A stretch of DNA of 64,000 bases from Pararhodobacter aggregans (GTDB lineage: Bacteria > Pseudomonadota > Alphaproteobacteria > Rhodobacterales > Rhodobacteraceae): assembly GCF_003075525.1 (NCBI RefSeq), contig NZ_QDDR01000004.1, positions 1 to 64,000 on the forward strand, read 5' to 3'. The translations under genes and the position numbers were made by a program. Below are positions 34,708 to 43,622 of the stretch, piece after piece (positions within the stretch are counted from its first letter, which is position 1; the number at the start of each line of letters is the position of its first letter). Below the pieces are notes generated by a model. That model did not search any database. It was given only the letters and a program-made list of their open reading frames with translations, and was not told the DNA's origin.

Positions 34708-35478
34708 CTAGTCGATGCCCAGCCGATAGAGCGCGCGCACCGCGGCGGCGTCGTCGATCCGCGCCGCGGCCTCGGCCAGAAGGCCGTCGTAACGCGCCTG
34801 CGCCTCGTGCCGGGTATGGGGCCAGTCGCTGCCCCAGACGAAGCGGTCACGGGGCAGAAGCGTCAGAAGCCGGTCGAGATGCGGGCGCGGATCCGCAGCG
34901 GCCCGGTAGGGCGCGCTGATCTTGACATGAATCCCCTCGCGCGCAGGCAGCGCCTCCAGCGCGTCGAGCCAGGGCTCGACCGCGGCCTCGGCCCGGGGCA
35001 GGCCCAGATGGTCGATCACCACCGGGACCGGCAGCGCGGCCAGCACCGGCAGATACCCGGCCAGCCGCGGGCTTTCCAGCTGAACCTCCAGATGCATGCC
35101 CAGATCCCGCAGCAGGGCGACCAGCCGCGAGACCGCTGCCTCGGCGGGATCGGGGAGCTCGGCGCCGGACACCAGATTCCAGCGCAGCCCGGTCACGCCC
35201 GACTCGGCCAGCGCCTGCAATTCGGCCTCGTCCACGTCCAGCGCGGTGACGGCAACCCCGGCAAAGCGCCGCCGGTCGAGCCCGGCGAGCGCCCGCAGCA
35301 ATTGCGAATTGTCGGTGCCGAGGAAGCTGACCTGGACGATCACACCGCCGGCGAGTCCGGCACTGTCCTGACGGGCAAGCCATTGCGCGAGCGACGCTTT
35401 TTCAGCCGGCACATAGCGGGCACCGGCCATCGGCAAAAGCTGCTCGTAGACATGCGCATGACAATCGAAACGGATCAC
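34708..35478 (-). CDS. amidohydrolase 2 family protein (LigI-like metal-independent lactonase group)
   Basis: A 256-residue TIM-barrel hydrolase of the COG3618 type. Visible: N-terminal FDCHAHVYE, GLRWNLVSG, the PVVIDHLGLPR strand, and the terminal WGSDWPHTRHE. Members include 2-pyrone-4,6-dicarboxylate hydrolase (LigI), sulfomuconolactone hydrolase and galactarolactone isomerase, which usually act on lactones without a bound metal. It is divergent from a GntR(UTRA) regulator and Tct transporter, suggesting that the imported acid yields its lactone substrate. Exact reaction unknown. Confidence 0.78.
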   Translation of the reverse strand: MIRFDCHAHVYEQLLPMAGARYVPAEKASLAQWLARQDSAGLAGGVIVQVSFLGTDNSQLLRALAGLDRRRFAGVAVTALDVDEAELQALAESGVTGLRWNLVSGAELPDPAEAAVSRLVALLRDLGMHLEVQLESPRLAGYLPVLAALPVPVVIDHLGLPRAEAAVEPWLDALEALPAREGIHVKISAPYRAAADPRPHLDRLLTLLPRDRFVWGSDWPHTRHEAQARYDGLLAEAAARIDDAAAVRALYRLGID

Positions 35479-35497
35479 GGGGGCCTCTCTTCTTCAC

Positions 35498-35530
35498 TTC
35501 TATATAGAACTAGTTGACTGGTGGGGTCAA
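35498..35530. promoter_or_regulatory. overlapping palindromes and promoter in the divergent amidohydrolase/gntR region
   Basis: TTCTATATAGAA (35498-35509) is a perfect 12-bp palindrome and overlaps AACTAGTT (35508-35515), a second one. On the minus strand TTGACC (35525-35530) and TATATA (35501-35506) are 18 bp apart, forming a good sigma70 promoter for the amidohydrolase whose -10 lies inside the first palindrome. The GntR-type protein encoded at 35561 is the likely binder. On the plus strand TTGACT (35514-35519) could serve the regulator itself. Confidence 0.6.
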
Positions 35531-35560
35531 TTGGCCTATCCCGAAACAAGGAGGAGCCCG

Positions 35561-36289
35561 ATGACCGCACCCAGCCCCCAGAGCGACACCCGTCTGCCGG
35601 CCTATCTGCGCCTGCGCGACGACATTGCCCGCCGCATCGCCGCCGGGGAATGGGGCCCGGACGACCTGCTGCCTTCCGAAAACAAGCTCTCGGCCCAACA
35701 CGCGCTGAGCGTGGGCACGGTGCGCAAGGCGATCCAGCAGCTGGTGGACGAGGGGCTTCTGGAACGCCGCCAGGGTTCGGGCACCTTCCTGCGCAAGCCC
35801 GCCTTCGACGCCACGCTCTTTCGCTTCTTCCAGGCGCGCGAGGCCGATGGCGCACCCAGCATCCCCTCCAGCCGCCTGATCTCGCGCACCCGTGTCACGG
35901 CGCCCGCCGCGGTCGCCGCCGCGCTCGGCACCGGGGACGTGATCCGCATCGAGCGTCTGCGCTGCCTGTCGGAACAGCCCTTTCTGGCCGAGACGCTCTA
36001 CATCCCCGCCGCCCGCTTCCCCGGCTTCGAGGCCATTCCCGAATCCGAGATCGGGCCGCTGCTCTATCCCGTCTACCTCGACCGGTACGGCGTCTTCGTC
36101 GCCCGGGCCGAGGACGAGGTGCGCTTCGGCACTGCCGATGCCGCCACGGCCCGTCGCCTCGGCATCGCCGAGGGCGCGCCCGTCGCGCTGATCGAGCGCC
36201 TCGCCTTCGCCATGTCTGGCGAGCCGGTGGAATGGCGCATCGCCTGCGGTCCCGCCGACCGCTTCCGCTACCGCAGCCGCATCGGCTGA
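35561..36289 (+). CDS. GntR-family regulator, HutC/UTRA subfamily
   Basis: A 242-residue regulator. The winged helix-turn-helix (about 10-75) has LPSENKLSAQHALSVGTVRKAIQQLVDEGLL and RRQGSGTFL, and the C-terminal UTRA ligand domain (about 90-235) has ERLRCLSEQPFLAETLYIP. AAGGAGGAG lies before the chosen ATG; an in-frame start ten codons earlier lacks a ribosome site. It is divergent from the amidohydrolase and 28 bp upstream of the Tct transporter genes, and probably represses both (inference). Confidence 0.88.
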   Translation: MTAPSPQSDTRLPAYLRLRDDIARRIAAGEWGPDDLLPSENKLSAQHALSVGTVRKAIQQLVDEGLLERRQGSGTFLRKPAFDATLFRFFQAREADGAPSIPSSRLISRTRVTAPAAVAAALGTGDVIRIERLRCLSEQPFLAETLYIPAARFPGFEAIPESEIGPLLYPVYLDRYGVFVARAEDEVRFGTADAATARRLGIAEGAPVALIERLAFAMSGEPVEWRIACGPADRFRYRSRIG

Positions 36290-36317
36290 CGACAGACCAT
36301 CCAAGGGAGGATACCCG

Positions 36318-37268
36318 ATGAAGACCCTCATGCTCGGCGCTGCGGCGCTGGTTCTCGGCACGACCGTAGCCCAGGCCGACTACCCTGAGCGCCCCATCGA
36401 GATCACCGTCCCCGCCCCGGCGGGCGGCGGCACCGACACCAGCGCGCGCATGCTGGCCACGCTGCTGGAGGGCGAGCTGGGCACCTCGATCGCCATCCTG
36501 AACGCGGCCGGCGGTGGCGGCTCGGTCGGCGTCACGCAGTTCATGCAGGCGCGCAACGACGGCTATTCGTTGCTGGCCACCTGGAACAGCCCGATCACCA
36601 CCGTGCCGCAGATGCAGCCCACCGCCTATGCGCCCGACAGCTTCGTGCCGGTCGCCTCGACCTCGCAGACCGCCTACACGCTCTGCGTCGCGCCCGCCTT
36701 CCCGGCCGAGACCGGCGAGGAATTCCTGGCCGAGCTGGCCGCCAACCCGGGCCGCTACACCTATGGCAATGACGGGATCGGCGGCACCATGCAGCTGGCG
36801 GCCGAGCGCATCTTCCAGGCCCGCGGGATCGAGACCATCGCCGTGCCCTTCGGCGGCGCGGGCGAGACGTTGCAGAACTTCCTCGGCGGTCACGTCGACA
36901 TCTACGGCGGCTCGATCTCGCCGGTGCTGCCCTATGCCCAATCGGGCGAGGCGAAATGCCTGATCGTCACCTCGGCCGCCGCCGTTCCCGCCCTGCCGCA
37001 GGCCTCGGGGCTTGAGGCGCTGGGTCTGGGCGACAAGGAAACGCTGCTGTGGCGCATGGTTCTGGCCCCTGCGGGGACCGATCAGGCCATCGTCGACCGG
37101 CTGATCGCGGCGCTGGAAACCACGGTCAATTCGCCCCAATACACCGAGTTCCTGGCGGGCGTGGGCGAAGTCCCGAACGTCGTCACCGGCCCGGCGCTGG
37201 GTGAGCGCCTGCAGGGCGAGTTCGACGCGCTGGCCGAGGTCGCGCAGTCGCTGGGCCTCGCCCAATGA
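36318..37268 (+). CDS. tctC: tripartite tricarboxylate transporter substrate-binding protein (TctC/Bug family)
   Basis: A 316-residue periplasmic binding protein with a Sec leader ending near TVAQA and the Bug-family opening YPERPIEITVPAPAGGGTDTSAR. The loop LNAAGGGGSVGVTQFMQA binds the ligand carboxylate in this family. The 3' end overlaps tctB by ATGA. With TctA/TctB it imports an unidentified carboxylate, perhaps linked to the amidohydrolase substrate. Confidence 0.9.
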   Translation: MKTLMLGAAALVLGTTVAQADYPERPIEITVPAPAGGGTDTSARMLATLLEGELGTSIAILNAAGGGGSVGVTQFMQARNDGYSLLATWNSPITTVPQMQPTAYAPDSFVPVASTSQTAYTLCVAPAFPAETGEEFLAELAANPGRYTYGNDGIGGTMQLAAERIFQARGIETIAVPFGGAGETLQNFLGGHVDIYGGSISPVLPYAQSGEAKCLIVTSAAAVPALPQASGLEALGLGDKETLLWRMVLAPAGTDQAIVDRLIAALETTVNSPQYTEFLAGVGEVPNVVTGPALGERLQGEFDALAEVAQSLGLAQ

Positions 37269-37702
37269 CCGCGCGCGGGCAGGACATGATCCTTGGCCTG
37301 CTGTTCGCAGGCCTCGGATTGGCCGCGGCCTGGCAGGCGACGGGTTACCGTGGTGCCAGCGGAACCTATCCGCAGGTGCTGGGCCTGAGCCTGGCCGGTC
37401 TGGGTCTCCTGCTCGCGCTCAAATCCCTGTGGCGCGGGGCCAGGGTGCCGCGCCCTCTGGTCGACCATCCCGGCCGCGTGGCGGTCACCGTGGCAATCGG
37501 CGCGGGCTATCTGGCGCTGGTGCCGGTGCTGGGCTTCTACGCCGCCTCGGCGCTGGTCGCGGTGGTGCTGCCGGTGGCGCTGGGGTTCCGGCGCCCGCTC
37601 TACACGCTGCTCGCCGCGGCGGGCTTCATGGCCGTCGTCTGGCTGGTCTTCACCGGCCTTCTGGCCAAACCCCTGCCGACCGGCTTCTGGTCGGGCTGGT
37701 AA
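37265..37702 (+). CDS. tctB: tripartite tricarboxylate transporter small membrane subunit
   Basis: A 145-residue protein with four hydrophobic helices and the TctB-type ATGYRGASGTYPQVLGLSLAGLG loop after the first helix, ending LLAKPLPTGFWSGW. It lies between tctC and tctA in the normal gene order, 15 bp before tctA. Confidence 0.87.
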   Translation: MTARGQDMILGLLFAGLGLAAAWQATGYRGASGTYPQVLGLSLAGLGLLLALKSLWRGARVPRPLVDHPGRVAVTVAIGAGYLALVPVLGFYAASALVAVVLPVALGFRRPLYTLLAAAGFMAVVWLVFTGLLAKPLPTGFWSGW

Positions 37703-37717
37703 GCGGGAGCGCCTGAC

Positions 37718-39217
37718 ATGGACCTTCTGACGCAGATCGCGGGCTCCGTCTTCTCGCTGGGCTCGGTCGCGGCGATGCTGGGTGCCTCGCTGCTGGGCGT
37801 GCTGATCGGCGCGCTGCCGGGGCTGAACCCGGTGATGGCCATCGCGCTGCTGTTGCCGCTGACCTATTCGATGGAACCGCTCATCGCCCTCGGCATGGTC
37901 GCGGGGATCTATAACGGCTCGATGTACGGCGGGGCGATCCCGGCGATCCTGATGCGCATTCCGGGCACGCCCGCGGCCATCGCCACCACCTTCGACGGCT
38001 TCCCGATGACCCAGCGGGGCGAGGCCGCCCGGGCGCTGAAGATCGCCTGCTGGTCCTCGGCCATCGGCGGCACCGCCTCGGCGCTGGCCTTGATGACCAT
38101 GGGCCCGCTCTTGGCCCGCGCCACGCTGCATTTCGGCCCGGCCGAGTATTTCTGGATCGCCATGTTCGGCATGGCCTCGATCGGCGTTCTGGTCGGGGAC
38201 GACGCGCTGAAGGGGCTGATGGCGGCGGTGCTGGGCCTGCTTCTGGGCACCGTGGGTCTGGACAATCTGTCAGGCATCCCGCGCTACACCTTCGGCGAGC
38301 CTTGGCTGCTGGGGGGCCTCGACCTCGTGGTGATCCTTGTGGGCCTCTATGCCCTGCCGCCGGTGATCGCGCTGGCCGAACAGGCGGACCTGAAGGGCCT
38401 GTCGGCCGCGGCGCTGAAACTGGGCCGCGCGCGGCTGGGCTGGGCCGAGATCCGGGGGCTGATCCCGACCTGGCTGCGGTCCTCGTTCATCGGCATTGGC
38501 GTGGGCATCCTGCCGGGCGCGGGCGGCAATATCGCGGCCTTCCTCAGCTACAGCGCCGCGAAAAGCGCGAGCCCGGACCCCGACAGCTTCGGCAAGGGCA
38601 ACCCGCAGGGCGTGGCAGCGGCGGAATGCGGCAACAACGCCGACAACGCCGCCTCGATGATCCCGGCGCTGGCGCTGGGGATCCCGGGGAACGTGGTCGC
38701 GGCACTGGTGCTGGGGGCGCTCTTGATCCACGGATTGCAACCGGGGCCGCAACTCTTCCACCAGAACCCGGCGCTGGTCGGCGGCTTCATGGCGCAGATG
38801 CTCATCACCTCGCTCCTGATCCTGCTGGTCGGCGGCGCCGCCGCCACCCGGGTATTCGCCCAGGTCCAGCGGCTGCCGGGCGTGCTGATGGTGCCGATGA
38901 TCCTCGTGCTGATGGCGGTCGGCGTCTATGTCATCAACGGCCGGGTGGTCGATCTGTGGGTGATGTTTGCCGCGGGCCTCGCCGGCTATGTGCTGGAGAA
39001 ACTGGCCTTCCCGCTGGCGCCGGTGGTGCTGGGCCTGATCCTCGGCCCGATGGCCGAGCAGAGCGTGCGCCGGGCGCTGCTGATAAGCCGGGGCGATGCG
39101 ACCGAGCTGCTGACGCGCCCGATTTCGGCGGTGATCGCGGTGGCCACGCTGGCGCTGATCCTGTGGCCCATCCTGCGCGCATGGCAACGTCGCCGGCACG
39201 GCGCGAAGGCGCCCTGA
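37718..39217 (+). CDS. tctA: tripartite tricarboxylate transporter large permease
   Basis: A 499-residue permease with about eleven to twelve membrane segments and the hallmark TctA motifs LIGALPGLNPVMAIALLLPLTY, YNGSMYGGAIPAILMRIPGTPAAIATTFDG and GILPGAGGNIAAFLSY. Length matches the family. It ends the operon just before a bidirectional terminator. Confidence 0.93.
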   Translation: MDLLTQIAGSVFSLGSVAAMLGASLLGVLIGALPGLNPVMAIALLLPLTYSMEPLIALGMVAGIYNGSMYGGAIPAILMRIPGTPAAIATTFDGFPMTQRGEAARALKIACWSSAIGGTASALALMTMGPLLARATLHFGPAEYFWIAMFGMASIGVLVGDDALKGLMAAVLGLLLGTVGLDNLSGIPRYTFGEPWLLGGLDLVVILVGLYALPPVIALAEQADLKGLSAAALKLGRARLGWAEIRGLIPTWLRSSFIGIGVGILPGAGGNIAAFLSYSAAKSASPDPDSFGKGNPQGVAAAECGNNADNAASMIPALALGIPGNVVAALVLGALLIHGLQPGPQLFHQNPALVGGFMAQMLITSLLILLVGGAAATRVFAQVQRLPGVLMVPMILVLMAVGVYVINGRVVDLWVMFAAGLAGYVLEKLAFPLAPVVLGLILGPMAEQSVRRALLISRGDATELLTRPISAVIAVATLALILWPILRAWQRRRHGAKAP

Positions 39218-39224
39218 ACAAAAG

Positions 39225-39247
39225 CGCCCCGGGGATTTCCCGGGGCG
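39225..39247. terminator. bidirectional intrinsic terminator between convergent operons
   Basis: CGCCCCGGG, loop GATTT, CCCGGGGCG: a nine-bp perfect stem seven bases after the tctA stop and eight bases before the convergent TRAP permease stop. The A-run on the left and a short T-containing tract on the right suit both directions. Confidence 0.75.
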
Positions 39248-39255
39248 TCTTGGTC

Positions 39256-40569
39256 TCAGCGCATCAGATTGGGCAGGAAGAGCGTGATCTGCGGGAAGCC
39301 GATCAGCAGGGCCATGACCACGACCTCGGCCAGCAGGAACCACAACACGCCCCGATAGATCGTCCAGATCGGCACCGAGGGCGTCACGGATTTCACCACG
39401 AAGACGTTCATGCCAAGGGGCGGCGTAATCATCCCGATCTCGACGTATTTCACCACGATGATCCCGAACCAGATCAGATCGAGCCCCAGCGCCTTCATCA
39501 TCGGCAGGAAGACGGGCAGGGTTATCAGCATGATCCCCAGCGGATCGAGGAACATGCCCAGGATCAGGAACACGACCGAGATGGCCAGGATCACCATCAA
39601 CGGGTCGCCCGCATAGCCGCCGACCATATCGGCCAGCAGGGTCGAGACGCCGGTCAGTGACAGAAGCCGCGTGTACATCACCGCGCCCATGCCGACGAAG
39701 AAGATCTGCGCCGTGCCCGACATCGATTCCTTCAGGGAATCGATGAAACTGGTCATGTTGATGCGGCGCTGCAGGATGGCGATCAGCAGGGCCAGCGCGG
39801 CGCCGGTGGCGCCTGCCTCGGTGGGCGTGACGATGCCGCCATAAAGCCCGCCGATGATGCCGAGGATCAGCGCGGTGACCGGCCAGACCTCGCGCAACGC
39901 CGACAACCGGTCGGCCTTCAGCGTCTGCAATTCCTCGTCCGAGAGCCTCGGCGCCAGCGCCGGGTTCAGCTTGCAGCGGATCACGATCAGCGCGACATAG
40001 GCCGCCGCGGTCAGGAATCCCGGCACGATCCCGGCGATCAGGAGGCGCGAGATCGAGACCTCGGCGAAGACGCCATAGAGCACCAGCATGATCGAGGGCG
40101 GGATCAGCGCGGCCAGCGTCCCGGCCGAGGCGACGACGCCGGTGGCCAGCGCCCGGTCATAGCCCGCGCGCAGCATCTCGGGGATCGCCAGCCGCCCCAT
40201 CGCGGCCGAGGAGGCCAGCGACGAGCCGCAGGCCGCCGCGAAGCCGACCGAGGCCATGTTGGCCGCGACCGCCAGCCCGCCGGGCAACGCGCTGAACCAC
40301 AGCCGCGCGGCGCGGAACAGGGCCGAGGAAATCCCGGAATGGTTGGCAATCGCCCCCATCAGCAGGAACATCGGGATCGCCGTCAGGTCCCAGCTTGCGG
40401 CAAAGGCGAAGGGGCTTTCGCGCAGGATCGACAGGGCGATGGGAAAGTTGCGGACATAGGCGAGGCCCAGCACCGAGACCACGCCAAGGGCCACGCCGAT
40501 CGGCACGCGCAGCGCGATCAGGCCCAGCATGCAGCCCAGGGTTATCAGGCCGAAAGTCAACGGATCCAT
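39256..40569 (-). CDS. TRAP transporter large permease (DctM), P450 locus
   Basis: A 437-residue sodium-coupled permease with about twelve hydrophobic segments. Motifs seen: GFAAACGSSLASSAAMGRLAIPEML, ASAGTLAALIPPSIMLVLYGVF and the C-terminal GMITPPLGMNVFVVKSV. The ATG overlaps the DctQ stop by one base. It is the last gene of a minus-strand run that begins with a cytochrome P450. Confidence 0.9.
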   Translation of the reverse strand: MDPLTFGLITLGCMLGLIALRVPIGVALGVVSVLGLAYVRNFPIALSILRESPFAFAASWDLTAIPMFLLMGAIANHSGISSALFRAARLWFSALPGGLAVAANMASVGFAAACGSSLASSAAMGRLAIPEMLRAGYDRALATGVVASAGTLAALIPPSIMLVLYGVFAEVSISRLLIAGIVPGFLTAAAYVALIVIRCKLNPALAPRLSDEELQTLKADRLSALREVWPVTALILGIIGGLYGGIVTPTEAGATGAALALLIAILQRRINMTSFIDSLKESMSGTAQIFFVGMGAVMYTRLLSLTGVSTLLADMVGGYAGDPLMVILAISVVFLILGMFLDPLGIMLITLPVFLPMMKALGLDLIWFGIIVVKYVEIGMITPPLGMNVFVVKSVTPSVPIWTIYRGVLWFLLAEVVVMALLIGFPQITLFLPNLMR

Positions 40570-41096
40570 CAGGCGTTCTCCTTGCCCAGCCGCTGGCCGG
40601 TGATCGGATCGGTTCGCGTCAGCCGGGCGGCCAGCCGGAAGATCATGGCCAGCACCATCGCCGCCCCGGCGATGGGCAGGATCCAGCGGGTCGGCCAGAT
40701 GGGCAGGAAGCCGCCCAGAATCTCCCAGACCTCGCCGCGCCGGGTGCGGGCAAGGGCCGATACCCAGGTCTGCCAGACGAAGGCCGAGACATAGAGGATG
40801 ACCAGCAGATCGACGAGCACGGCGATGACCGCGCGCATCGGGCCGGGCAGGGCGCTGACGAAGATGTCGGCGGTGACATGTTCGTCGCGCAGCGTCACCC
40901 AGGCCAGCGGCAGGAAGGCGACGGCGATCATGTAATAGCTGGCAGTGATCTCGCCGGTGCCGGGCAGCGGCGCGTTGAACAGGGTCCGCGACAGAACGTC
41001 GATGGTCACATGCGCCATCATCAGGACGCCGGCCGCCAGCGACACGGCGAAGAGCGCATCGGCGATCTTCGAGATTATTCTATGGAGGGCTTTCAT
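40569..41096 (-). CDS. TRAP transporter small permease (DctQ), P450 locus
   Basis: A 175-residue four-helix membrane protein of the DctQ family; the core is DVLSRTLFNAPLPGTGEITASYYMIAVAFLPLAWVTLRDEHVTAD. The start was placed at the Met immediately before the first helix (MKALHRIIS), preceded by GAAGG; the frame extends 16 codons further upstream without a ribosome site. It acts with the DctM and DctP proteins beside it. Confidence 0.85.
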   Translation of the reverse strand: MKALHRIISKIADALFAVSLAAGVLMMAHVTIDVLSRTLFNAPLPGTGEITASYYMIAVAFLPLAWVTLRDEHVTADIFVSALPGPMRAVIAVLVDLLVILYVSAFVWQTWVSALARTRRGEVWEILGGFLPIWPTRWILPIAGAAMVLAMIFRLAARLTRTDPITGQRLGKENA

Positions 41097-41170
41097 GATC
41101 GGCCTTCGGTCCGTCAGAGGGGAATCGGGGGCGCGATACCGCACCCCCGCTCTTGTCTGTCCCGTGGGTC

Positions 41171-42286
41171 TCAGAGGGTCGAGGGATCGACGTTGGCGAA
41201 GACCTCGTCCCAGATGCGCTGGGTCCAGGCGTCCACATCGGTGCCCAGTTCCGCGGTCACCGGGCGCCAGCGATCGACGGCCGCCAGATAGGCGTCGATC
41301 AGCGCTTCGGGATCCTCGACGCCCAGCGTCTGGCCCACGCCGATCAGGCGGGCGCGGTCGTGCTCGGCAAAGCCCTCGACCATGGCGCGCAGGTCATCGG
41401 CCGGTTCGACCAGTTCGACGCCGTTGACCTGTTGCTGGTTCTCGAAGCTCTCCTGATCGCGCAGCACGTAATTGCCGATCGTGTGCTTGGCGGTGATGAA
41501 GGCCGAGGCGCGCATCACGGCGGCCTGTTCCTCGGCCGAGAGGCCGGTGAAGAGGTCGCGGTTCATCAGCAGGCCGACGGCGGGCGCGGCGTTGCCCAAC
41601 GGCAGGTCGGTGACGTAGCGGGCGTATTCGCCGTAGCCATAGGTCTGCAGCCATTCGCGCGTCGCCATCAGGCAATCGAGGCCGCCGCGCTGCAGAAGGC
41701 CCACGGCTTCGGTCAACGTGACGGACATCGGCGTGGCGCCGCCCATCACCGCCATCTCGCCATAACCGCCGGTGGCGCGGACGCGGCGCCCGGACATGTC
41801 GGCCAGCGACGCGGTCGGCTGGGTGCACATCAGCCGGTAGGAGGCCGAGGCGAAGCCGCCGAACAGCAGCGCGTTGTTCTCGCGCGCCTCGGTCAGGCAG
41901 GAGGGGCAGTGCAGGAACACCGTCTCGGCCGCCGCCGCCGCCACCGCCATCGGGTCATCGCCCGGCACGACGATGGAATAAAGCAGCGTCAGCGAGGGCA
42001 TGGCCTCGGGCGTGTAGACCGGGATCTGCAGGCCGCCCTGCATCAGGTCGTCAGTCACCGCCGCCAGCGTGCCGCGGCCATCGGCCAGCTGGCCGCCCGC
42101 GATCAGTTCCCATTGCAAAGCGCCGCCGGTGGCCTCGGACATCATGGCGAAGGCCTCGGGCAGGGTGTCGGTGTTCAGGTAATCCGACGCGGGCGGCCAG
42201 GAGCCGTAGATCGGCGTCTGGGCCAGCGCGCCCGAGGCCATCAGGCCCAGGGCGGCGGTGGTCAGGGTCAGGGTCTTCATGGTCAT
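41171..42286 (-). CDS. TRAP transporter substrate-binding protein (DctP family), P450 locus
   Basis: A 371-residue periplasmic binding protein with a Sec leader (cleavage after SGALA) and a mature start QTPIYGSWPPASDYLN. It is somewhat longer and more divergent than the other DctP proteins in the window and carries a Cys pair in HCPSCLTEARENN, perhaps a disulfide. Two in-frame starts lie behind GGAGGAG; the second (42280) has the better spacing. It follows the P450 gene by 49 bp, so the imported solute is likely the P450 substrate or its precursor (inference). Confidence 0.82.
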   Translation of the reverse strand: MTMKTLTLTTAALGLMASGALAQTPIYGSWPPASDYLNTDTLPEAFAMMSEATGGALQWELIAGGQLADGRGTLAAVTDDLMQGGLQIPVYTPEAMPSLTLLYSIVVPGDDPMAVAAAAAETVFLHCPSCLTEARENNALLFGGFASASYRLMCTQPTASLADMSGRRVRATGGYGEMAVMGGATPMSVTLTEAVGLLQRGGLDCLMATREWLQTYGYGEYARYVTDLPLGNAAPAVGLLMNRDLFTGLSAEEQAAVMRASAFITAKHTIGNYVLRDQESFENQQQVNGVELVEPADDLRAMVEGFAEHDRARLIGVGQTLGVEDPEALIDAYLAAVDRWRPVTAELGTDVDAWTQRIWDEVFANVDPSTL

Positions 42287-42335
42287 TTACTCCTCCCAGT
42301 AAATCGCGCCGACGTGGCGCTGGACGAATGGTCTG

Positions 42336-43547
42336 TCAGGCTGCGGTCAACCGGGCGGGCAGGCTGTGATAGCCGCGCAGCCAGTTGATGTGCACATTCT
42401 CGGGTTTGCCGGTCAGCTCGATCCGCGAAACCTTGCGGGCCAGCGCGCCCAGCACCGATTCCGCCTCCAGCCGCGCGACCATCTGGCCGACGCAGCCATG
42501 GATGCCGGTGCCGAAGGCCAGATGCCCCACGGTGCGGCGGCTGATGTCATAGGTGTCGGGATCGTCCCAGCGCTCGGGGTCGCGGTTGGCGGCAGCCAGC
42601 CACATCATCACCTTCTCCTCGCCGCCCAGTTGGACGCCGGCCAGTTCGGTCGGGCCGCTGGTGGTGCGGCCGATGACCGGCGAGGGCGCGAACCAGCGCA
42701 GCCCCTCCTCGAAGGCGGCGCGGGCCAACGTCGGATCGGCGCGCAGCTTGGCCCATTCGCTGGGGTGCTCGATCAGCGCCTTCATGGCGATTCCGATGCC
42801 GAAGACCGTGGTGTCGATGCCCGCCGAGATGAAGGCGCGAACCAGCATGCCCGCATCCTCGGCGCTGATCTCGCCGCGGTGGACATAGGAATAGATCTCT
42901 TCGCCAAAGCCGCCCGGGACAAGGTTTTCCTCGGCCATCTGGGCCGCGACATATTCGAAGGTGCCCTGTTCCTCGACCACCTTGCGGGCCGCGTAATAGA
43001 GGTCGTTCTTCGGGCCCATCGCGTTGAAATTCAACTCGGAATAGGGCATCAGATGATGCCGCCCGCTGGGTTGCAGGCCCACCGCGTCGGGCAGCACCTT
43101 GAACGGGAAGGCGAAGGCCAGCTCGCTTGCCAGATCGACCTCGCCGCCGCGTTCCAGCAGCGCATCGACGATCCGCTCGGCCTCGGCCCGGAAATCATCG
43201 GCCATCTTGCGCAGCGCGGCGGGCGACAGGACGCGGGCCAGCACCTTGCGGTTGGGCGTGTGGACCGGCGGATCGGCCTCCAGAATGACCGAGGGTTTGC
43301 GCCAGGGCTCGTCACGCACGACATTGGTCAGGCCCGTGCCGAAGGCCGAGGAGAAGCGGCGCCAATCCTCGAAGACCTCGCGCACGACCTTGTCCCGGCC
43401 GGTGATCCAGAAGCCGTATTTCGGCACCCAGGCCACGGGACCGGCTGCGCGGATCGCCTCGTCCAGGGCGATGGGGTTGTCCATGCTTTCCCGGCTGAAC
43501 GGGTCGATGTCCAGAATGGGCCGGTCGAGCGAGTCGCTTGCGGGCAT
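42336..43547 (-). CDS. cytochrome P450 (CYP199-like)
   Basis: A 403-residue soluble bacterial P450. Haem ligand Cys352 lies in FGTGIHGCVGQ, the I-helix oxygen-activation motif is ISAGIDTT, and the K-helix ExxR is EEGLRW. The N-terminal region with VPKYGFWITGRDKVVREVF and LEADPPVHTPNRKVLARVLSP resembles the CYP199A group, known for oxidative demethylation of para-substituted benzoates (family knowledge). Electrons would come from a 2Fe-2S ferredoxin such as the one encoded at 45881-46204; no ferredoxin reductase is in the window. GGAGGAG precedes the start. Two copies of the TTTAATTnGCAA motif lie in its promoter region. Confidence 0.88.
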   Translation of the reverse strand: MPASDSLDRPILDIDPFSRESMDNPIALDEAIRAAGPVAWVPKYGFWITGRDKVVREVFEDWRRFSSAFGTGLTNVVRDEPWRKPSVILEADPPVHTPNRKVLARVLSPAALRKMADDFRAEAERIVDALLERGGEVDLASELAFAFPFKVLPDAVGLQPSGRHHLMPYSELNFNAMGPKNDLYYAARKVVEEQGTFEYVAAQMAEENLVPGGFGEEIYSYVHRGEISAEDAGMLVRAFISAGIDTTVFGIGIAMKALIEHPSEWAKLRADPTLARAAFEEGLRWFAPSPVIGRTTSGPTELAGVQLGGEEKVMMWLAAANRDPERWDDPDTYDISRRTVGHLAFGTGIHGCVGQMVARLEAESVLGALARKVSRIELTGKPENVHINWLRGYHSLPARLTAA

Positions 43548-43568
43548 GGGGTCTCCTCCTCCGTTGCT

Positions 43569-43600
43569 AGTTTAATTAGCAACTCATTTAATTTGCAAGT
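43569..43600. promoter_or_regulatory. two tandem copies of a candidate MarR operator upstream of the P450 gene
   Basis: AGTTTAATTAGCAACT (43569-43584) is followed directly by CATTTAATTTGCAAGT (43585-43600), a 16-bp tandem repeat with TTTAATTnGCAA conserved. The first copy is also part of a perfect inverted repeat GTTGCTA-N7-TAGCAAC (43563-43583). On the minus strand TTGCAA of the second copy could act as -35 and TAAACT as -10 of the P450 promoter. Confidence 0.6.
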
Positions 43601-43622
43601 GGATTGTATCTTTGGAAACAGT

